Below, piece by piece: positions 1 through 9,767 of a stretch of 41,734 nucleotides of DNA. Made by a program: the position numbers and the translations under genes. Within the stretch, counting starts at the first letter, position 1, and the number at the start of each line of letters is the position of its first letter. Source of the DNA: Clostridioides difficile CD160. GTDB taxonomy: Bacteria; Bacillota; Clostridia; Peptostreptococcales; Peptostreptococcaceae. Below the pieces are notes generated by a model. That model made no database searches and was not told the DNA's origin. It saw only the letters and a program-made list of their open reading frames with translations. The stretch covers positions 1-41,734 of the forward strand of contig NZ_AVHW01000077.1 in the NCBI RefSeq assembly GCF_000449425.2, given 5' to 3'.

Positions 1-104
1 ATATAAATCTTTTATATTCATTTGATTTCTTTGTAATTCTTTTATATGAATTTTATTTTTCATATAATAATCATTATTTTTAAACCTTTATTTTTTGCAA
101 TATA

Positions 105-575
105 TTATTTATTTTCTTTTTCAAGTTTCAATAAATATTCTTTTACCTCTATTCCTCCTAAATAGCCTCTCAAACTACCATTGGATCCTACAAGTCTATG
201 ACAAGGTATAAAAATAGAAATAGGATTTTTGCTATTTGCCAGACCTACCGCCCTGTATGCTTTGGGATTATTAATTATGTTTGCTAGTTCTACATAAGTC
301 TTTGTTTCTCCATATGGAATGTTACAAAGTTCATTCCATACTTTTTTCCTAAATTCACTTCCTGACAACTTTAGTGGCAAATCAAACTCTTTTCTATCTC
401 CCTCTAAGTATTCTTTTAGTTGTTTATTTGCTTCTTTTATAATTTTGCTTTCTTTAACTAAATATTCTTCAGAATTTAAAATAGATGTGTCAAAAAACAA
501 GTTTGTAATGAAATTATTTTTTTCTGCTATTCCTATTTTTCCAATTTTAGTTTCATAATAAAAAATATTTTTCAT
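105..575 (-). CDS. ogt: Methylated-DNA--protein-cysteine S-methyltransferase
   Basis: This is a 156-residue suicide DNA-repair enzyme that moves the alkyl group from O6-alkylguanine (and O4-alkylthymine) to its own cysteine. The acceptor motif IPCHR is present with Cys125, followed by the family GYLGG turn. An N-terminal ribonuclease-H-like segment precedes the DNA-binding domain (about residues 70-156), which carries the RAVG segment. The length is normal for the Ogt/AdaB class and no Ada regulatory domain is fused. It stands alone: the gene to its right is on the same strand but 131 bases away. A weak AAGGA lies 12 bases before the ATG. Confidence 0.95.
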   Translation of the reverse strand: MKNIFYYETKIGKIGIAEKNNFITNLFFDTSILNSEEYLVKESKIIKEANKQLKEYLEGDRKEFDLPLKLSGSEFRKKVWNELCNIPYGETKTYVELANIINNPKAYRAVGLANSKNPISIFIPCHRLVGSNGSLRGYLGGIEVKEYLLKLEKENK

Positions 576-706
576 TAGGTATGATATCCTTTCATATTAA
601 TTTACATTTTTTATTTTATTAGTAATTTACTCTTTTGTATCTTAGGTATTATCAATATTTATAAAAAAATTCAAAACCTACATTTTCTGTAAAGTATATT
701 TATGAG

Positions 707-1603
707 CTATTTATTGTTATCTTTTAAAAGAATACTACAAATATCACCATGTTCGTTTCTATATTTAGTTGGAGATACATCATAATTCTTTTTAAATAAA
801 CGACTAAAATAATTTATACTATCAAAACCACATCTCATAGCAATTTCTGTCATATTTAAATCTGTTTGTTTTAAATAATATATAGCTTTATCAAGTCTTA
901 CTCCATTTATATAATCAGTTGTAGTCTTACCTGTTATTTGTTTAAATGTTCTACAAAAATGGTGTGCACTCAAATTCACAGTACTAGCAAGTTCTTTTAA
1001 TGTAATTTTATCCATATATTTTTCTTCTATCAAATCAAATATACATTCAAATTTTTCTAAAGAATATTTTCTTTCTATAAATTCTTCTTCTGAAAAGATT
1101 TTATCAACATGATTTCTTAATAAGAATACTATAAATTGATAAATACTAGCTTTTATAGATAACTCATATCCAATATCTTTATTGTGATATTCATCAAGTA
1201 TAGATTTAATACATTGTAAAATAAAAGAATCCTTTTGAATTAAATTATTAAATACAATATGATTTAGAGTCATTGGTGCTAAGTACTTAGTTTGCAACAA
1301 ATCAACTTGATTACTAAAAAGAAAGGTAGGTTCAATACGAATAGTATAGAATTTTAGATTGTCTGATAGGCTTTCTAAATAATGTAATTCATTACTATTT
1401 GCTATTGCAACATCTCCAGACACTGCTTTAAAATTACTAGCTCCACATTCCAGGTATGCTATACCATCAACAAAATAATATATTTGTAGATGCTCATGCC
1501 AATGTCTTTTAAAATTTTCTCCATTTTTTATGTCGTCTTTAAAAAATATATCTATGAAGCTTTCTTGACCTTTTCTATCGAAATATGCGCTTTTATCATT
1601 CAT
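707..1603 (-). CDS. AraC family transcriptional regulator
   Basis: This 298-residue regulator has an N-terminal cupin-like ligand domain (residues about 15-160, with a histidine-rich RHWHEHLQIYYF segment). It ends in a double helix-turn-helix AraC domain (about 190-290, signature GFDSINYFSRLFKKNYDVSP). AGAGG stands six bases before the ATG. It is divergent from the MFS exporter starting at 1745, with 141 bases between them, so it probably controls that exporter. The ligand cannot be told from the sequence. Sure of the family; the target is inference from position. Confidence 0.92.
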   Translation of the reverse strand: MNDKSAYFDRKGQESFIDIFFKDDIKNGENFKRHWHEHLQIYYFVDGIAYLECGASNFKAVSGDVAIANSNELHYLESLSDNLKFYTIRIEPTFLFSNQVDLLQTKYLAPMTLNHIVFNNLIQKDSFILQCIKSILDEYHNKDIGYELSIKASIYQFIVFLLRNHVDKIFSEEEFIERKYSLEKFECIFDLIEEKYMDKITLKELASTVNLSAHHFCRTFKQITGKTTTDYINGVRLDKAIYYLKQTDLNMTEIAMRCGFDSINYFSRLFKKNYDVSPTKYRNEHGDICSILLKDNNK

Positions 1604-1744
1604 TATTTACCTCTTATCAAAATAGTGCTAATTATAAGCAATATCGTTGTTGTATTCATTATTTCATATCGTTATTATATAAAATGTAATTATTATTGTA
1701 AACATCAAAATAATGCCAGTCATTATAATAAGGAGGTAATAAAA

Positions 1745-3172
1745 ATGACAAAATCTTTTAAAAAAAATGAAAATAAAAAAAGTATAACAGTATTATTTGT
1801 AGTCATTGCAATGACTTTTATGGCGACATTAGATTCTAGTATTATAAATGTTGCGCTTCCAGTTCTAGCAAGTAAATTAAATGTGTCTATATCATCTATT
1901 GAATGGGTAATAGCAAGTTACTCAATTATTATTTGTTCAACACTATTATTTTTTGGAAGACTTGGAGATATTATTGGTAAATCTAGAATATTTCAGTTAG
2001 GAACTATTCTTTTTACGGTAGCTTCATTATTATGTGGATTAAGTAATTCTTTAACTTTACTTATAATTTGTCGCTTTATCCAAGGAGTAGGTGCTTCTGC
2101 TTATATGGCAAACAATCATGGAATTATCACAGAATTATTTCCAAAAGAAAGTAGAGGTAAGGCTCTAGGAATTTTAGTTACTGCGGTAGCTGTTGGTAAT
2201 ATGGTTGGACCATCTATAGGAGGACTTATTTTATCAATATTTAATTGGAATTTTATATTCTTTATAAATATTCCAATAGGTATTATTGTAATTTTTCTAA
2301 ATGCAAAATTTCTTCCAAATAGTAAAAGAACTTCAGAAAAGATGGATAAGATTGGTGCTATACTTCAATTTTTAGGAACAACATTATTTTTTAGTGCTTT
2401 AATTTATGCCCAACAAATATGGCTGTTAAATCCATATATATTAATTACACTATTGCTATCAATTATTTTTATTATATTATTTTTGATATTAGAAAAAAAA
2501 CATCCTCAACCACTTCTTGACCTTGAAATTTTTAGAAATTTTAAATTTTCACTGAATTTAATTTGTGCTCTTACATCATTTATTTGTATTGCATCATCTA
2601 GTATTTTAATTCCATTTTATTTACAAAATACTATGAAACTTTCCCCAATTCATGCAGGTTTATTTATGATATTATCACCTTTGCTTTTAGCCATTTTTTC
2701 ACCTGTATTTGGGAATATATCAGATAAAATCAAGTCAGAAAAAATTATTTTAATTGGTCTTATTGTTATGAGTTTTGGATTTTTCTTAATGTCAAGATTG
2801 AAAGAGAGTTCTATCCTTATTTTATTCGTAATTTCTGTATCAATAATATCAATAGGACAAGCTCTATTTCAACCAGCCAATAATGCTTTAATAATGTCAA
2901 ATTGTTCTAAAAGTAAGTTAGGAGTTGTTGGAAGTATAAATTCTCTTGTAAGAAATTTAGGTCAAGTTATAGGTATTACTATTTCTACAACACTTTTATA
3001 TAATTTTATGAGTATTAAAGCTGGGTATAGGGTTAATGATTATGTAGTTGGTAATGATAAAATATTTGTATTTGGAATGAGAAATGTTTATATTATTATT
3101 ACACTTCTTTGTTTAATAGGTGCAATATTAATTGGTTTTTATTTATTTAAACATGATAAGAATGAACAATAA
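1745..3172 (+). CDS. MFS transporter, DHA2 (14-TMS) drug efflux type
   Basis: This 475-residue membrane protein is a proton-driven exporter of the EmrB/QacA (DHA2) branch. TMS1 carries the motif LDSSIINVALP (DHA2 motif D1), the loop between TMS2 and TMS3 has GRLGDIIGK (motif A), and TMS5 has VGPSIGGLI (motif C, the antiporter signature). Hydrophobic segments continue to the C-terminus, consistent with 14 helices. The frame is open from 1490, but AAGGAGG ends eight bases before the ATG at 1745 and the residues before that ATG do not look like an MFS N-terminus, so I place the start at 1745. It is divergent from an AraC regulator. The substrate is unknown. Confidence 0.93.
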   Translation: MTKSFKKNENKKSITVLFVVIAMTFMATLDSSIINVALPVLASKLNVSISSIEWVIASYSIIICSTLLFFGRLGDIIGKSRIFQLGTILFTVASLLCGLSNSLTLLIICRFIQGVGASAYMANNHGIITELFPKESRGKALGILVTAVAVGNMVGPSIGGLILSIFNWNFIFFINIPIGIIVIFLNAKFLPNSKRTSEKMDKIGAILQFLGTTLFFSALIYAQQIWLLNPYILITLLLSIIFIILFLILEKKHPQPLLDLEIFRNFKFSLNLICALTSFICIASSSILIPFYLQNTMKLSPIHAGLFMILSPLLLAIFSPVFGNISDKIKSEKIILIGLIVMSFGFFLMSRLKESSILILFVISVSIISIGQALFQPANNALIMSNCSKSKLGVVGSINSLVRNLGQVIGITISTTLLYNFMSIKAGYRVNDYVVGNDKIFVFGMRNVYIIITLLCLIGAILIGFYLFKHDKNEQ

Positions 3173-3334
3173 TTTTTTACAATTATCTTAAAGTTATGAG
3201 TATCTTAAAACTTTGAATATATTATAGAAAACTTATTATAAATACTGACTTTGAATCAGATTTAGTTTGAATATATTGCTTTAAAAATATTCTTATTAGT
3301 TTGACAAAGCATATATCTTATTATAGTTTGTAAA

Positions 3335-3386
3335 TAAAAAAGAAGCAGGTAAAATATTTGATATCTTATACCCTGCTTCTTTTTTA
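3335..3386. terminator. Bidirectional terminator between MFS and clpB
   Basis: The arms AAAAAGAAGCAGG and CCTGCTTCTTTTT pair almost perfectly around a loop of about 20 bases, with A-runs and T-runs on both sides. It can stop the rightward exporter transcript and the leftward clpB transcript, whose stop codon touches it. Confidence 0.85.
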
Positions 3387-5981
3387 TTATTTAACTAAAA
3401 CCTCAATATTTTCATCTTTTCCATCTATAACTATAGTACATCCATTATACACTTCTCCAGCAATAAGTTTCTTTGCAATTACAGTTTCTAAAGTATTTCC
3501 TATATATCTCTTAAGAGGTCTTGCTCCATATACAGGGTCATACCCCTCTCTCGCCATAACATCTTTAGCTGAATCTGTAACCTCAATAGTAATATCTTTT
3601 TCTTTTAATCTATTTTTTAAGTCTGTCATAAATATATCTATAATTTTCTTGATATTTTCTTGGTCTAGAGGCTTAAACATTATAACATCATCTACTCTAT
3701 TTAAAAACTCAGGTTTAAATCTGTGTTTCATTTCATTCATTACTAAGTTGTTAGTAGTCTCTGTTATATTTCCTCCTGCTTCTAATAGATAATTGCTGCC
3801 TATATTAGAAGTCATTATTATAAGAGTATTTTTGAAGTCTACAGTCTTACCTTTATTATCAGTAAGTCTACCATCATCCAATATCTGTAAGAACATGTTA
3901 AACACATCCTCATGTGCTTTTTCTATCTCATCAAATAATATTACAGAATAAGGAGCACGTCTAACTGCTTCTGTAAGTTGCCCACCTTCTTCATATCCTA
4001 CATATCCTGGAGGAGGTCCAACCAATCTTGATACAGCATGTTTTTCCATGTATTCAGACATGTCAATTCTAATTATATTATCTTCACTATCAAATAAGTT
4101 TCTAGCAAGAGTTTTCGCAAGTTCAGTTTTACCAACACCTGTAGGTCCTAAGAAAATAAATGAACCAATTGGTTTTCTTTCATCTTTTAGACCAGCTCTT
4201 GCACGTATTACTGCATTTGAAACTGCTGTAACTGCTTCATCTTGTCCTATGACTCTCTTGTGAAGTTCTTCTTCTAGTTTAAGTAATTTTTCTCTTTCAC
4301 CTTCAACTAGTTTAGTTACTGGTATACCTGTCCACTTTGATACAATACTAGAGATTTCTTCTTCAGTAACCTCTTCCTTTAAAAGTGAATTTTCAGAACC
4401 ATCTTTCATACTTTCTTCGTATTTCTTTATCTGTTCTTCCAATTTGGGTATTTCACCATACTTAACCTCTGCTGCTTTATTAAAATCATATTCTCTTTCA
4501 TATTTTTCAGCTTTGCCTTTAGCTTCATCCAATTGTGCTTTTAAGTTCTTAATATCTAATATTTGACTCTTTTCTTTCTCATATTTAGCAGTCATTTCAT
4601 CATTTTTAGATTTTAATTCTGCTATTTCTTTTTGAATATCATCTAGTCTTGACTTACTCTTATCATCATTTTCTTTAAGTAATGCTTCTCTTTCAGTTTC
4701 TAGCATAAACAACTTTCTTCTAACAACATCTAATTCAGTTGGTAATGAATCTATTTCACTACGAATCATAGCTCCTGCTTCATCAATTAAGTCAATTGCT
4801 TTATCTGGTAAAAATCTATCTTGTATATATCTATGAGAAAGTTTTGCTGCTGCTACAATAGCATTATCATGTATTCTTACTCCATGGTGTATTTCAAATC
4901 TTTCTTTCAAACCTCTAAGTATAGATATTGTGTCTTCAACTGTAGGTTCTTCTGCAATTACAGGCTGAAAACGTCTTTCAAGTGCCTTGTCTTTTTCTAT
5001 ATATTTTCTATATTCATCAAAAGTAGTTGCACCAATACAATTTAACTCACCTCTTGCAAGCATAGGCTTAATAAGATTACCTGCATCCATTGAACCTTCT
5101 GTTTTACCAGCTCCAACTATAGTATGAATCTCATCTATAAATAATATAATCTTTCCATCAGAACTTTGAACTTCTTTTAAAACTGCCTTTAATCTTTCTT
5201 CAAATTCGCCTCTATATTTTGCACCAGCAATTAAAGCCCCCATGTCAAGCGAGAATACAATTTTGTCTTTTAATCCTTCTGGCACATCTCCTCTTACGAT
5301 TCTTTCTGCTAGCCCTTCAACAATTGCAGTTTTACCTACACCTGGCTCACCAATTAAAACAGGATTATTTTTAGTTCTTCTTGATAAAATTCTTATAATT
5401 CTTCTTATTTCTTCGTCTCTTCCAATTACAGGGTCTAATTTATTTTTCTTAGCTAAGTCTACTAAATTTGTTCCATATCTAACAAGTGCATCGTATGTCC
5501 CTTCTGGGTCTTGTGTTTCGACTCTTTGGCTCCCTCTAACTTGTGATAAAACATTTAAAAAATCATTTTTATTTATATTATACTGTTTTAATATTTTACC
5601 AACAACTGATTTTGATTCTGTTTCCATCATTGCAAGCATGACATGCTCTACACTTATATATGAATCTTTAAATTCTTTAGAAATACTCTCTGCCTTTATT
5701 AGTACTTCATTTATTTTTCTAGTGGCTGATACTCCTTGTGAGTCAGCGCCTTCTCCATATACTTTTGGAAGTTTATCCAGTTCAAAGTTTACAGTATTTC
5801 TCAAAGAATCAATTGATATATTCATTTTTTCGATTATATTTGGTATTAATCCATCTTCTTGATTAATAAGTGCTGAAAAAAGATGAATTACATCTACTTG
5901 TTGGTTATGATTTTTTACTGCTTCATTATAAGCCTCATTTAAACTTTTTTGAACTCTTAAAGTCATTTTTTCTACGTCCAT
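3387..5981 (-). CDS. clpB: ATP-dependent disaggregase ClpB (Hsp100)
   Basis: This 864-residue AAA+ disaggregase works with DnaK to pull proteins out of aggregates in the cytosol. Domain order is a Clp N-domain (1-145), first AAA+ module with Walker A GEPGVGKT (211-218) and Walker B ILFIDE (279-284), a coiled-coil middle domain (about 410-530, which separates ClpB from ClpA), and a second AAA+ module with Walker A GPTGVGKT (612-619). No ClpP-binding tripeptide loop is evident. GGAGG precedes the ATG. It is the last gene of an apparent leftward operon after an unknown gene (36 bases upstream) and a RepL-like gene. I saw no CIRCE-type inverted repeat directly before it. Confidence 0.97.
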   Translation of the reverse strand: MDVEKMTLRVQKSLNEAYNEAVKNHNQQVDVIHLFSALINQEDGLIPNIIEKMNISIDSLRNTVNFELDKLPKVYGEGADSQGVSATRKINEVLIKAESISKEFKDSYISVEHVMLAMMETESKSVVGKILKQYNINKNDFLNVLSQVRGSQRVETQDPEGTYDALVRYGTNLVDLAKKNKLDPVIGRDEEIRRIIRILSRRTKNNPVLIGEPGVGKTAIVEGLAERIVRGDVPEGLKDKIVFSLDMGALIAGAKYRGEFEERLKAVLKEVQSSDGKIILFIDEIHTIVGAGKTEGSMDAGNLIKPMLARGELNCIGATTFDEYRKYIEKDKALERRFQPVIAEEPTVEDTISILRGLKERFEIHHGVRIHDNAIVAAAKLSHRYIQDRFLPDKAIDLIDEAGAMIRSEIDSLPTELDVVRRKLFMLETEREALLKENDDKSKSRLDDIQKEIAELKSKNDEMTAKYEKEKSQILDIKNLKAQLDEAKGKAEKYEREYDFNKAAEVKYGEIPKLEEQIKKYEESMKDGSENSLLKEEVTEEEISSIVSKWTGIPVTKLVEGEREKLLKLEEELHKRVIGQDEAVTAVSNAVIRARAGLKDERKPIGSFIFLGPTGVGKTELAKTLARNLFDSEDNIIRIDMSEYMEKHAVSRLVGPPPGYVGYEEGGQLTEAVRRAPYSVILFDEIEKAHEDVFNMFLQILDDGRLTDNKGKTVDFKNTLIIMTSNIGSNYLLEAGGNITETTNNLVMNEMKHRFKPEFLNRVDDVIMFKPLDQENIKKIIDIFMTDLKNRLKEKDITIEVTDSAKDVMAREGYDPVYGARPLKRYIGNTLETVIAKKLIAGEVYNGCTIVIDGKDENIEVLVK

Positions 5982-6017
5982 ATAAATCCCTCCATTTTAA
6001 TATTATATCCAAATAAA

Positions 6018-6614
6018 TTAAATTCTCTCATTTATGATTATTGATTTCCTAAGCTCCAAAAGACTATCGAGTAGATTCTCATTTTTTTGTATGTCAAAAC
6101 TTAATGTTAGATTGAAAGTTTCATCTGAATTAAAAAAATCAAATACTTCTTTTGATTTTGCTCTTAAGTATAAATCTTCATCTATAAGTCTTTTTTCACC
6201 AATTAATAAATATTGACATTTATCTATAAAACTCTTTCTAAAATCAATAGTATATAGATTTTCTAAAATATTATATTGATAAATAGCAATATTGTTAAAC
6301 ACTTTTAATATGTTTGAATTTACAAAATTGTAAATTTGATTATCGTTATACAGTGATATTTGTTCATATATATACTCCCTAAATAAAGGATGAATGTTTT
6401 GTTTAAGCTTTAAAGTGACTTCGGCTGGTATTTCAAAATAAAGCTTCCAGTACCTAGAATTATTTTTTTCTAATATAAAAGCTACTCTATTTAAACTAGC
6501 ACGACTAATCTCTTTTAGTGTGCAATCAAAATTGTAGTGTCTTAAACTAGTTTTTTCATTCTCAAATACATAATCAAACCACTGTAGAACATTTCTATCA
6601 AGTTTTAAACTCAT
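6018..6614 (-). CDS. Conserved-looking protein of unknown function upstream of clpB
   Basis: This 198-residue protein is one I do not recognise. It is soluble-looking and rich in Asn, Leu, Phe and Lys, with no signal peptide, no transmembrane helix and no metal or nucleotide motif visible. It lies 16 bases after the RepL-like gene and 36 bases before clpB on the same strand, so the three are probably cotranscribed. A position just after a replication-initiator-like winged-helix protein hints at a plasmid- or phage-derived pair, or at a regulatory role for clpB. Both are inference only. Confidence 0.7.
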   Translation of the reverse strand: MSLKLDRNVLQWFDYVFENEKTSLRHYNFDCTLKEISRASLNRVAFILEKNNSRYWKLYFEIPAEVTLKLKQNIHPLFREYIYEQISLYNDNQIYNFVNSNILKVFNNIAIYQYNILENLYTIDFRKSFIDKCQYLLIGEKRLIDEDLYLRAKSKEVFDFFNSDETFNLTLSFDIQKNENLLDSLLELRKSIIINERI

Positions 6615-6630
6615 ATAAAAACCTTCTTCC

Positions 6631-6975
6631 TTATTTACTAACCTTATCAGGTCTTTTTATCTGATTATATTCTGCTAATAAACTTTCTTTATCAGCTCTA
6701 CTACCTTTATAAGCTATATGCGGATTTATCATATACTCACCATTTTTCACTCTCTGTAAAAAATCCATTTTTTTCAGCTCTGTAAACAATGAAGATAAAG
6801 AAGTTTTTGGATATTCAAGTTCACAAGATAATTCATGTAGTGTTTTTCTAATCTTATTATTTTTATCCATAGAGTTTATTAATCTTAATGGAATTAAATC
6901 TCTTTTAGTATACATTCCCTCTACTACTTTAATATAATTCTTAAAGCAAATATTCATATATTTACTTTTATTCAT
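6631..6975 (-). CDS. RepL-like winged-helix protein, first gene of the clpB operon
   Basis: This 114-residue protein (from the ATG at 6975) resembles Firmicute plasmid RepL replication/maintenance proteins. It has a helix-turn-helix stretch (residues about 42-75) and the typical end GEYMINPHIAYKG. No plasmid partner gene is seen. The start is doubtful. There is no good ribosome site before 6975, the frame stays open with plausible coding sequence for 23 codons upstream (to 7044), and a strong AAGGAG lies at 7056-7061. The only codons near that site are ATA and TTT, so translation may begin at a non-standard codon or the original start has mutated. It may now act as a regulator. Confidence 0.65.
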   Translation of the reverse strand: MNKSKYMNICFKNYIKVVEGMYTKRDLIPLRLINSMDKNNKIRKTLHELSCELEYPKTSLSSLFTELKKMDFLQRVKNGEYMINPHIAYKGSRADKESLLAEYNQIKRPDKVSK

Positions 6976-7331
6976 AACTAAATCTTTACTCTCTGTATAT
7001 TCCTGATTTAGGTCTTTTTTTAATGTCTTATCTAAATTAAATATCTCTTATCACTCTCCTTACCTCTAATTGATAATATAAATATATTACAAAAAAATAT
7101 GTATGTCAAAAGCTAAAATGCAAAAAGTTTATCTATTAAGTAAACTTTTGTTTATCTATAAGCTAAACTTTACTATTTTTTTAAGTTAGTATTTCCAATT
7201 TATTGGTAAGATTTTTTAATAATATTTATAAATTTTTTTAAAAAAATTTTAATATATTTGAAAAACTAGTCTCTTATAAACTCCTTTTATCAAACACATA
7301 ATATTTAGAATTACTTTTTTTCTAAAAACAG

Positions 7332-7380
7332 TTGACATATTATATATATATTTATATAATGTGTATATACTATATATACA
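7332..7380 (+). promoter_or_regulatory. Sigma-A promoter and GntR operator
   Basis: TTGACA (7332-7337) and TATAAT (7355-7360) are separated by exactly 17 bases. A palindrome with arms TGTATATA and TATATACA around a 3-base centre (7362-7380) sits on the predicted start site. This placement suits repression by the YtrA-type GntR protein encoded next, as in ytr/pmt-type operons. The 7082-7331 stretch to the left shows no gene. Confidence 0.8.
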
Positions 7381-7398
7381 ATTTAAGGAGGTGTCTTG

Positions 7399-7773
7399 TT
7401 GAATATAGTTATTAGTAATTCAAGTGGAAAGCCAATATATGAACAAATTACTACACAAATTAAAAGTATGATTATAAGTGGAGAATTGCCAGAAGGCTCA
7501 GCTCTTCCAAGTATGAGACTATTGGCAAAGGAACTTAGAATAAGCGTAATTACTACAAAACGAGCATATAGTGATTTAGAACGTGACGGATTTATTGAGA
7601 CAGTTACTGGTAAAGGTAGCTTTGTATCTAGTAAAAACATGGATTTTGTGAAAGAAGAGCAATTTCGTTTAATTGAAGAGTACCTACAAAAAGCAGTTGA
7701 TACAGCTAAAAGTAGTGGTATTACATATGACGAGTTAAAAGATATTTTACTTTTATTATATAAGGGAGAATGA
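7399..7773 (+). CDS. GntR family regulator, YtrA subfamily
   Basis: This 124-residue repressor has an N-terminal winged helix (PIYEQI... LPSMRLLAKELRIS... GKGSFV, residues about 8-70) and the short C-terminal dimerisation tail typical of YtrA-type regulators of ABC exporters. No ATG is available. TTG codons occur at 7396 and 7399, and AAGGAGG ends four bases before the first and seven before the second, so I chose 7399. Its stop overlaps the region of the ABC ATPase start, so the genes form one operon. The palindrome at 7362-7380 implies autoregulation. Confidence 0.92.
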   Translation: MNIVISNSSGKPIYEQITTQIKSMIISGELPEGSALPSMRLLAKELRISVITTKRAYSDLERDGFIETVTGKGSFVSSKNMDFVKEEQFRLIEEYLQKAVDTAKSSGITYDELKDILLLLYKGE

Positions 7774-7778
7774 TAATT

Positions 7779-8633
7779 ATGGATGCAATAACTATAAAAA
7801 ACTTAAATAAAACTTATAAAGATTTTAGTCTACAAGATGTATCTTTTTCAGTACCAAAAGGAAGCATAATGGGATTTGTAGGTGAAAATGGTGCAGGAAA
7901 AACGACTACATTAAAAGCAATTTTAAATTTAATTTCTTATGATAGTGGAAATATAGAAATATTTGGTCTTGATAACAAAAAAAATGAAAAAGAAATTAAA
8001 GAACAAATTGGTGTAGTATTTGAGGGAAGTAATTTTCATGAAAATTTAAATCTAGATAATGTATCAAAAATTATGAGTAAAATCTATAAAAATTGGAATC
8101 ATGCACTATTCAAAGACTATTTAAAAAAGTTGAGAGTTCCAGAGAATAAACTAATTAAGGAATTTTCAAAGGGTAATAAAATGAAACTTAGTATCGCTGT
8201 AGCTTTATCACATAATCCAAAATTATTAATACTGGATGAAGCAACTAGTTCACTTGACCCTATTGTTCGTGAAGAAATACTGGATATATTTTTAGATTTT
8301 ATACAAGATGAAGAACACTCTATTATTTTATCTTCACATATTACAAGTGACTTAGATAAAATAGCAGACTATATTACATTTATACATAAAGGTAATATAG
8401 TATTTAGTGAAAACAAGGATGAATTAATTAATAATATGGGAATTTTAAAATGTAAACCTAGTGATTTTGATAATATTTCAAAAGAAGATTATTCATATTA
8501 TCGTAAAAGCCAATTTGGATATGAAGTACTTCTTAATGATAAATATAGATTTATAGCAAAACATCCAAACTTTGTAGTCGATAATACGTCTATAGAAGAA
8601 ATTATGTTATTTTATGTGAGAGGTGATAAATAA
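7779..8633 (+). CDS. ABC transporter ATP-binding protein (YtrB/PmtA-like)
   Basis: This 284-residue nucleotide-binding subunit has Walker A GENGAGKT (35-42), Walker B LLILDE with the D-loop SSLDP, and an H-loop in ILSSH. The signature motif is degenerate (FSKGNKMKLS rather than LSGGQ), which is usual in this exporter subfamily. A start at 7770 overlapping the gntR stop is possible, but AAGGGAG lies ten bases before the ATG at 7779 and only one before 7770, so I prefer 7779. It overlaps the following permease by one base. The substrate is unknown; relatives export antimicrobial or cytolytic peptides. Confidence 0.92.
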   Translation: MDAITIKNLNKTYKDFSLQDVSFSVPKGSIMGFVGENGAGKTTTLKAILNLISYDSGNIEIFGLDNKKNEKEIKEQIGVVFEGSNFHENLNLDNVSKIMSKIYKNWNHALFKDYLKKLRVPENKLIKEFSKGNKMKLSIAVALSHNPKLLILDEATSSLDPIVREEILDIFLDFIQDEEHSIILSSHITSDLDKIADYITFIHKGNIVFSENKDELINNMGILKCKPSDFDNISKEDYSYYRKSQFGYEVLLNDKYRFIAKHPNFVVDNTSIEEIMLFYVRGDK

Positions 8634-9271
8634 TGAAAGGTCTAATTTTAAAAGATTTAATTAATTTAAAAGGTAATATAAAATTTCTACTTTTATTTGT
8701 AATTATGTTTGGGCTTATATCTTCTTTTGGAGGTGGAGATGCTAATAACCTTGTAGGTATTATTGTAGTCCTATGTACAACAATGATTGTTTCAACATTC
8801 TCATATGATGACCTGAATAAATGGGATAGTTATGTACTTACAATGCCGATTAAACGTAATGATATTGTACTAAGTAAATATCTGACTATGTTAATATTTA
8901 GCTTTATAGGTGTATTGGTTTCACTTATACTTAGTATCATTATTGGTTATTTTAAACATAATTTTATATTAGGTGAAACTCTACTTATTAATGCATTAGT
9001 CTTATCTATTTCAATATGTTTTGGTAGTCTTATCTTACCACTTGTTTACAAATTTGGTACAGAAAGAGCTCGTGTATTAATGATTTTATGTTTTTTAGTT
9101 CCAACATTACTTTTATTAGTTTCTAAAAATATTTTAGAAAGTATTAGTTCACCTCTTTCACTAGAAATTATGCTTAATACACTATTATATTCTATTCCAT
9201 TTATTGCTATATTGCTATTTGTGATTTCATATTTTATATCATCAAAAATTTATAGCAAAAAAGAAATATAA
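8633..9271 (+). CDS. ABC-2 type permease
   Basis: This 212-residue membrane protein has about six hydrophobic segments and the conserved opening MKGLILKDLINLKGN. Its cytoplasmic motif WDSYVLTMPIKRNDIV is typical of the ABC2_membrane_5 family that pairs with YtrB/PmtA-like ATPases. The ATG overlaps the ATPase stop (TAATG), showing translational coupling. Only one ATPase and one permease are present, so the exporter is probably a homodimer of each, unlike four-gene pmt systems. A terminator follows 50 bases downstream. Confidence 0.9.
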   Translation: MKGLILKDLINLKGNIKFLLLFVIMFGLISSFGGGDANNLVGIIVVLCTTMIVSTFSYDDLNKWDSYVLTMPIKRNDIVLSKYLTMLIFSFIGVLVSLILSIIIGYFKHNFILGETLLINALVLSISICFGSLILPLVYKFGTERARVLMILCFLVPTLLLLVSKNILESISSPLSLEIMLNTLLYSIPFIAILLFVISYFISSKIYSKKEI

Positions 9272-9320
9272 GATATTTTATGTGAGTTTTTATTAAAACT
9301 GTTTAAGTAAGATTTTATTA

Positions 9321-9355
9321 AAAATACTATCAATTTTGTTTTGATAGTATTTTAT
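9321..9355 (+). terminator. Terminator of the GntR-ABC operon
   Basis: Arms AAATACTATCAA and TTGATAGTATTT form a perfect stem of about 12 base pairs around a short T-rich loop and run into TTATTTTTA. Confidence 0.88.
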
Positions 9356-9767
9356 TTTTACATTTTATATCTACTAGGTATTTTATTTTAAATATTTATC
9401 TTTAATAATACTTTACTCTTTTATCAGTATGTTCTTGCAACATGATTTTCATATAAATTTAATTATTAATTACATTCTTGAATCTAAAAACAAGACTATG
9501 TTTAAAAATAATTCTTATACACAGTAAATTAAATTATTTTAATACTTAATATCCAAAACTACTGAATTTATTAGTCATTATTAATAGAATTAAAGCTCTA
9601 TTTTGTTTAAAAAAATTTTAATCTTTACAATATAAAGTTAAACATAAATTTTCTTAATTTGACATCAGCATAAATGACTATTAGAATAATATTAAACTAG
9701 AGTATTTCAATTGATATCGATAAAAAATGAAAATAGATAAAAGATTGTATAAGGAGACAATTCAAGC
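9356..9767. other. Gene-free AT-rich spacer
   Basis: I see no gene, RNA motif or repeat here. The last 20 bases hold an AAGGAG ribosome site for the broken acetyltransferase gene that follows. Confidence 0.6.

Noticed and set aside
5242-5862. Long open frame (206 codons) on the plus strand
   Set aside because: It is antisense to the conserved N-terminal AAA+ part of clpB, has no ribosome site and no family likeness.
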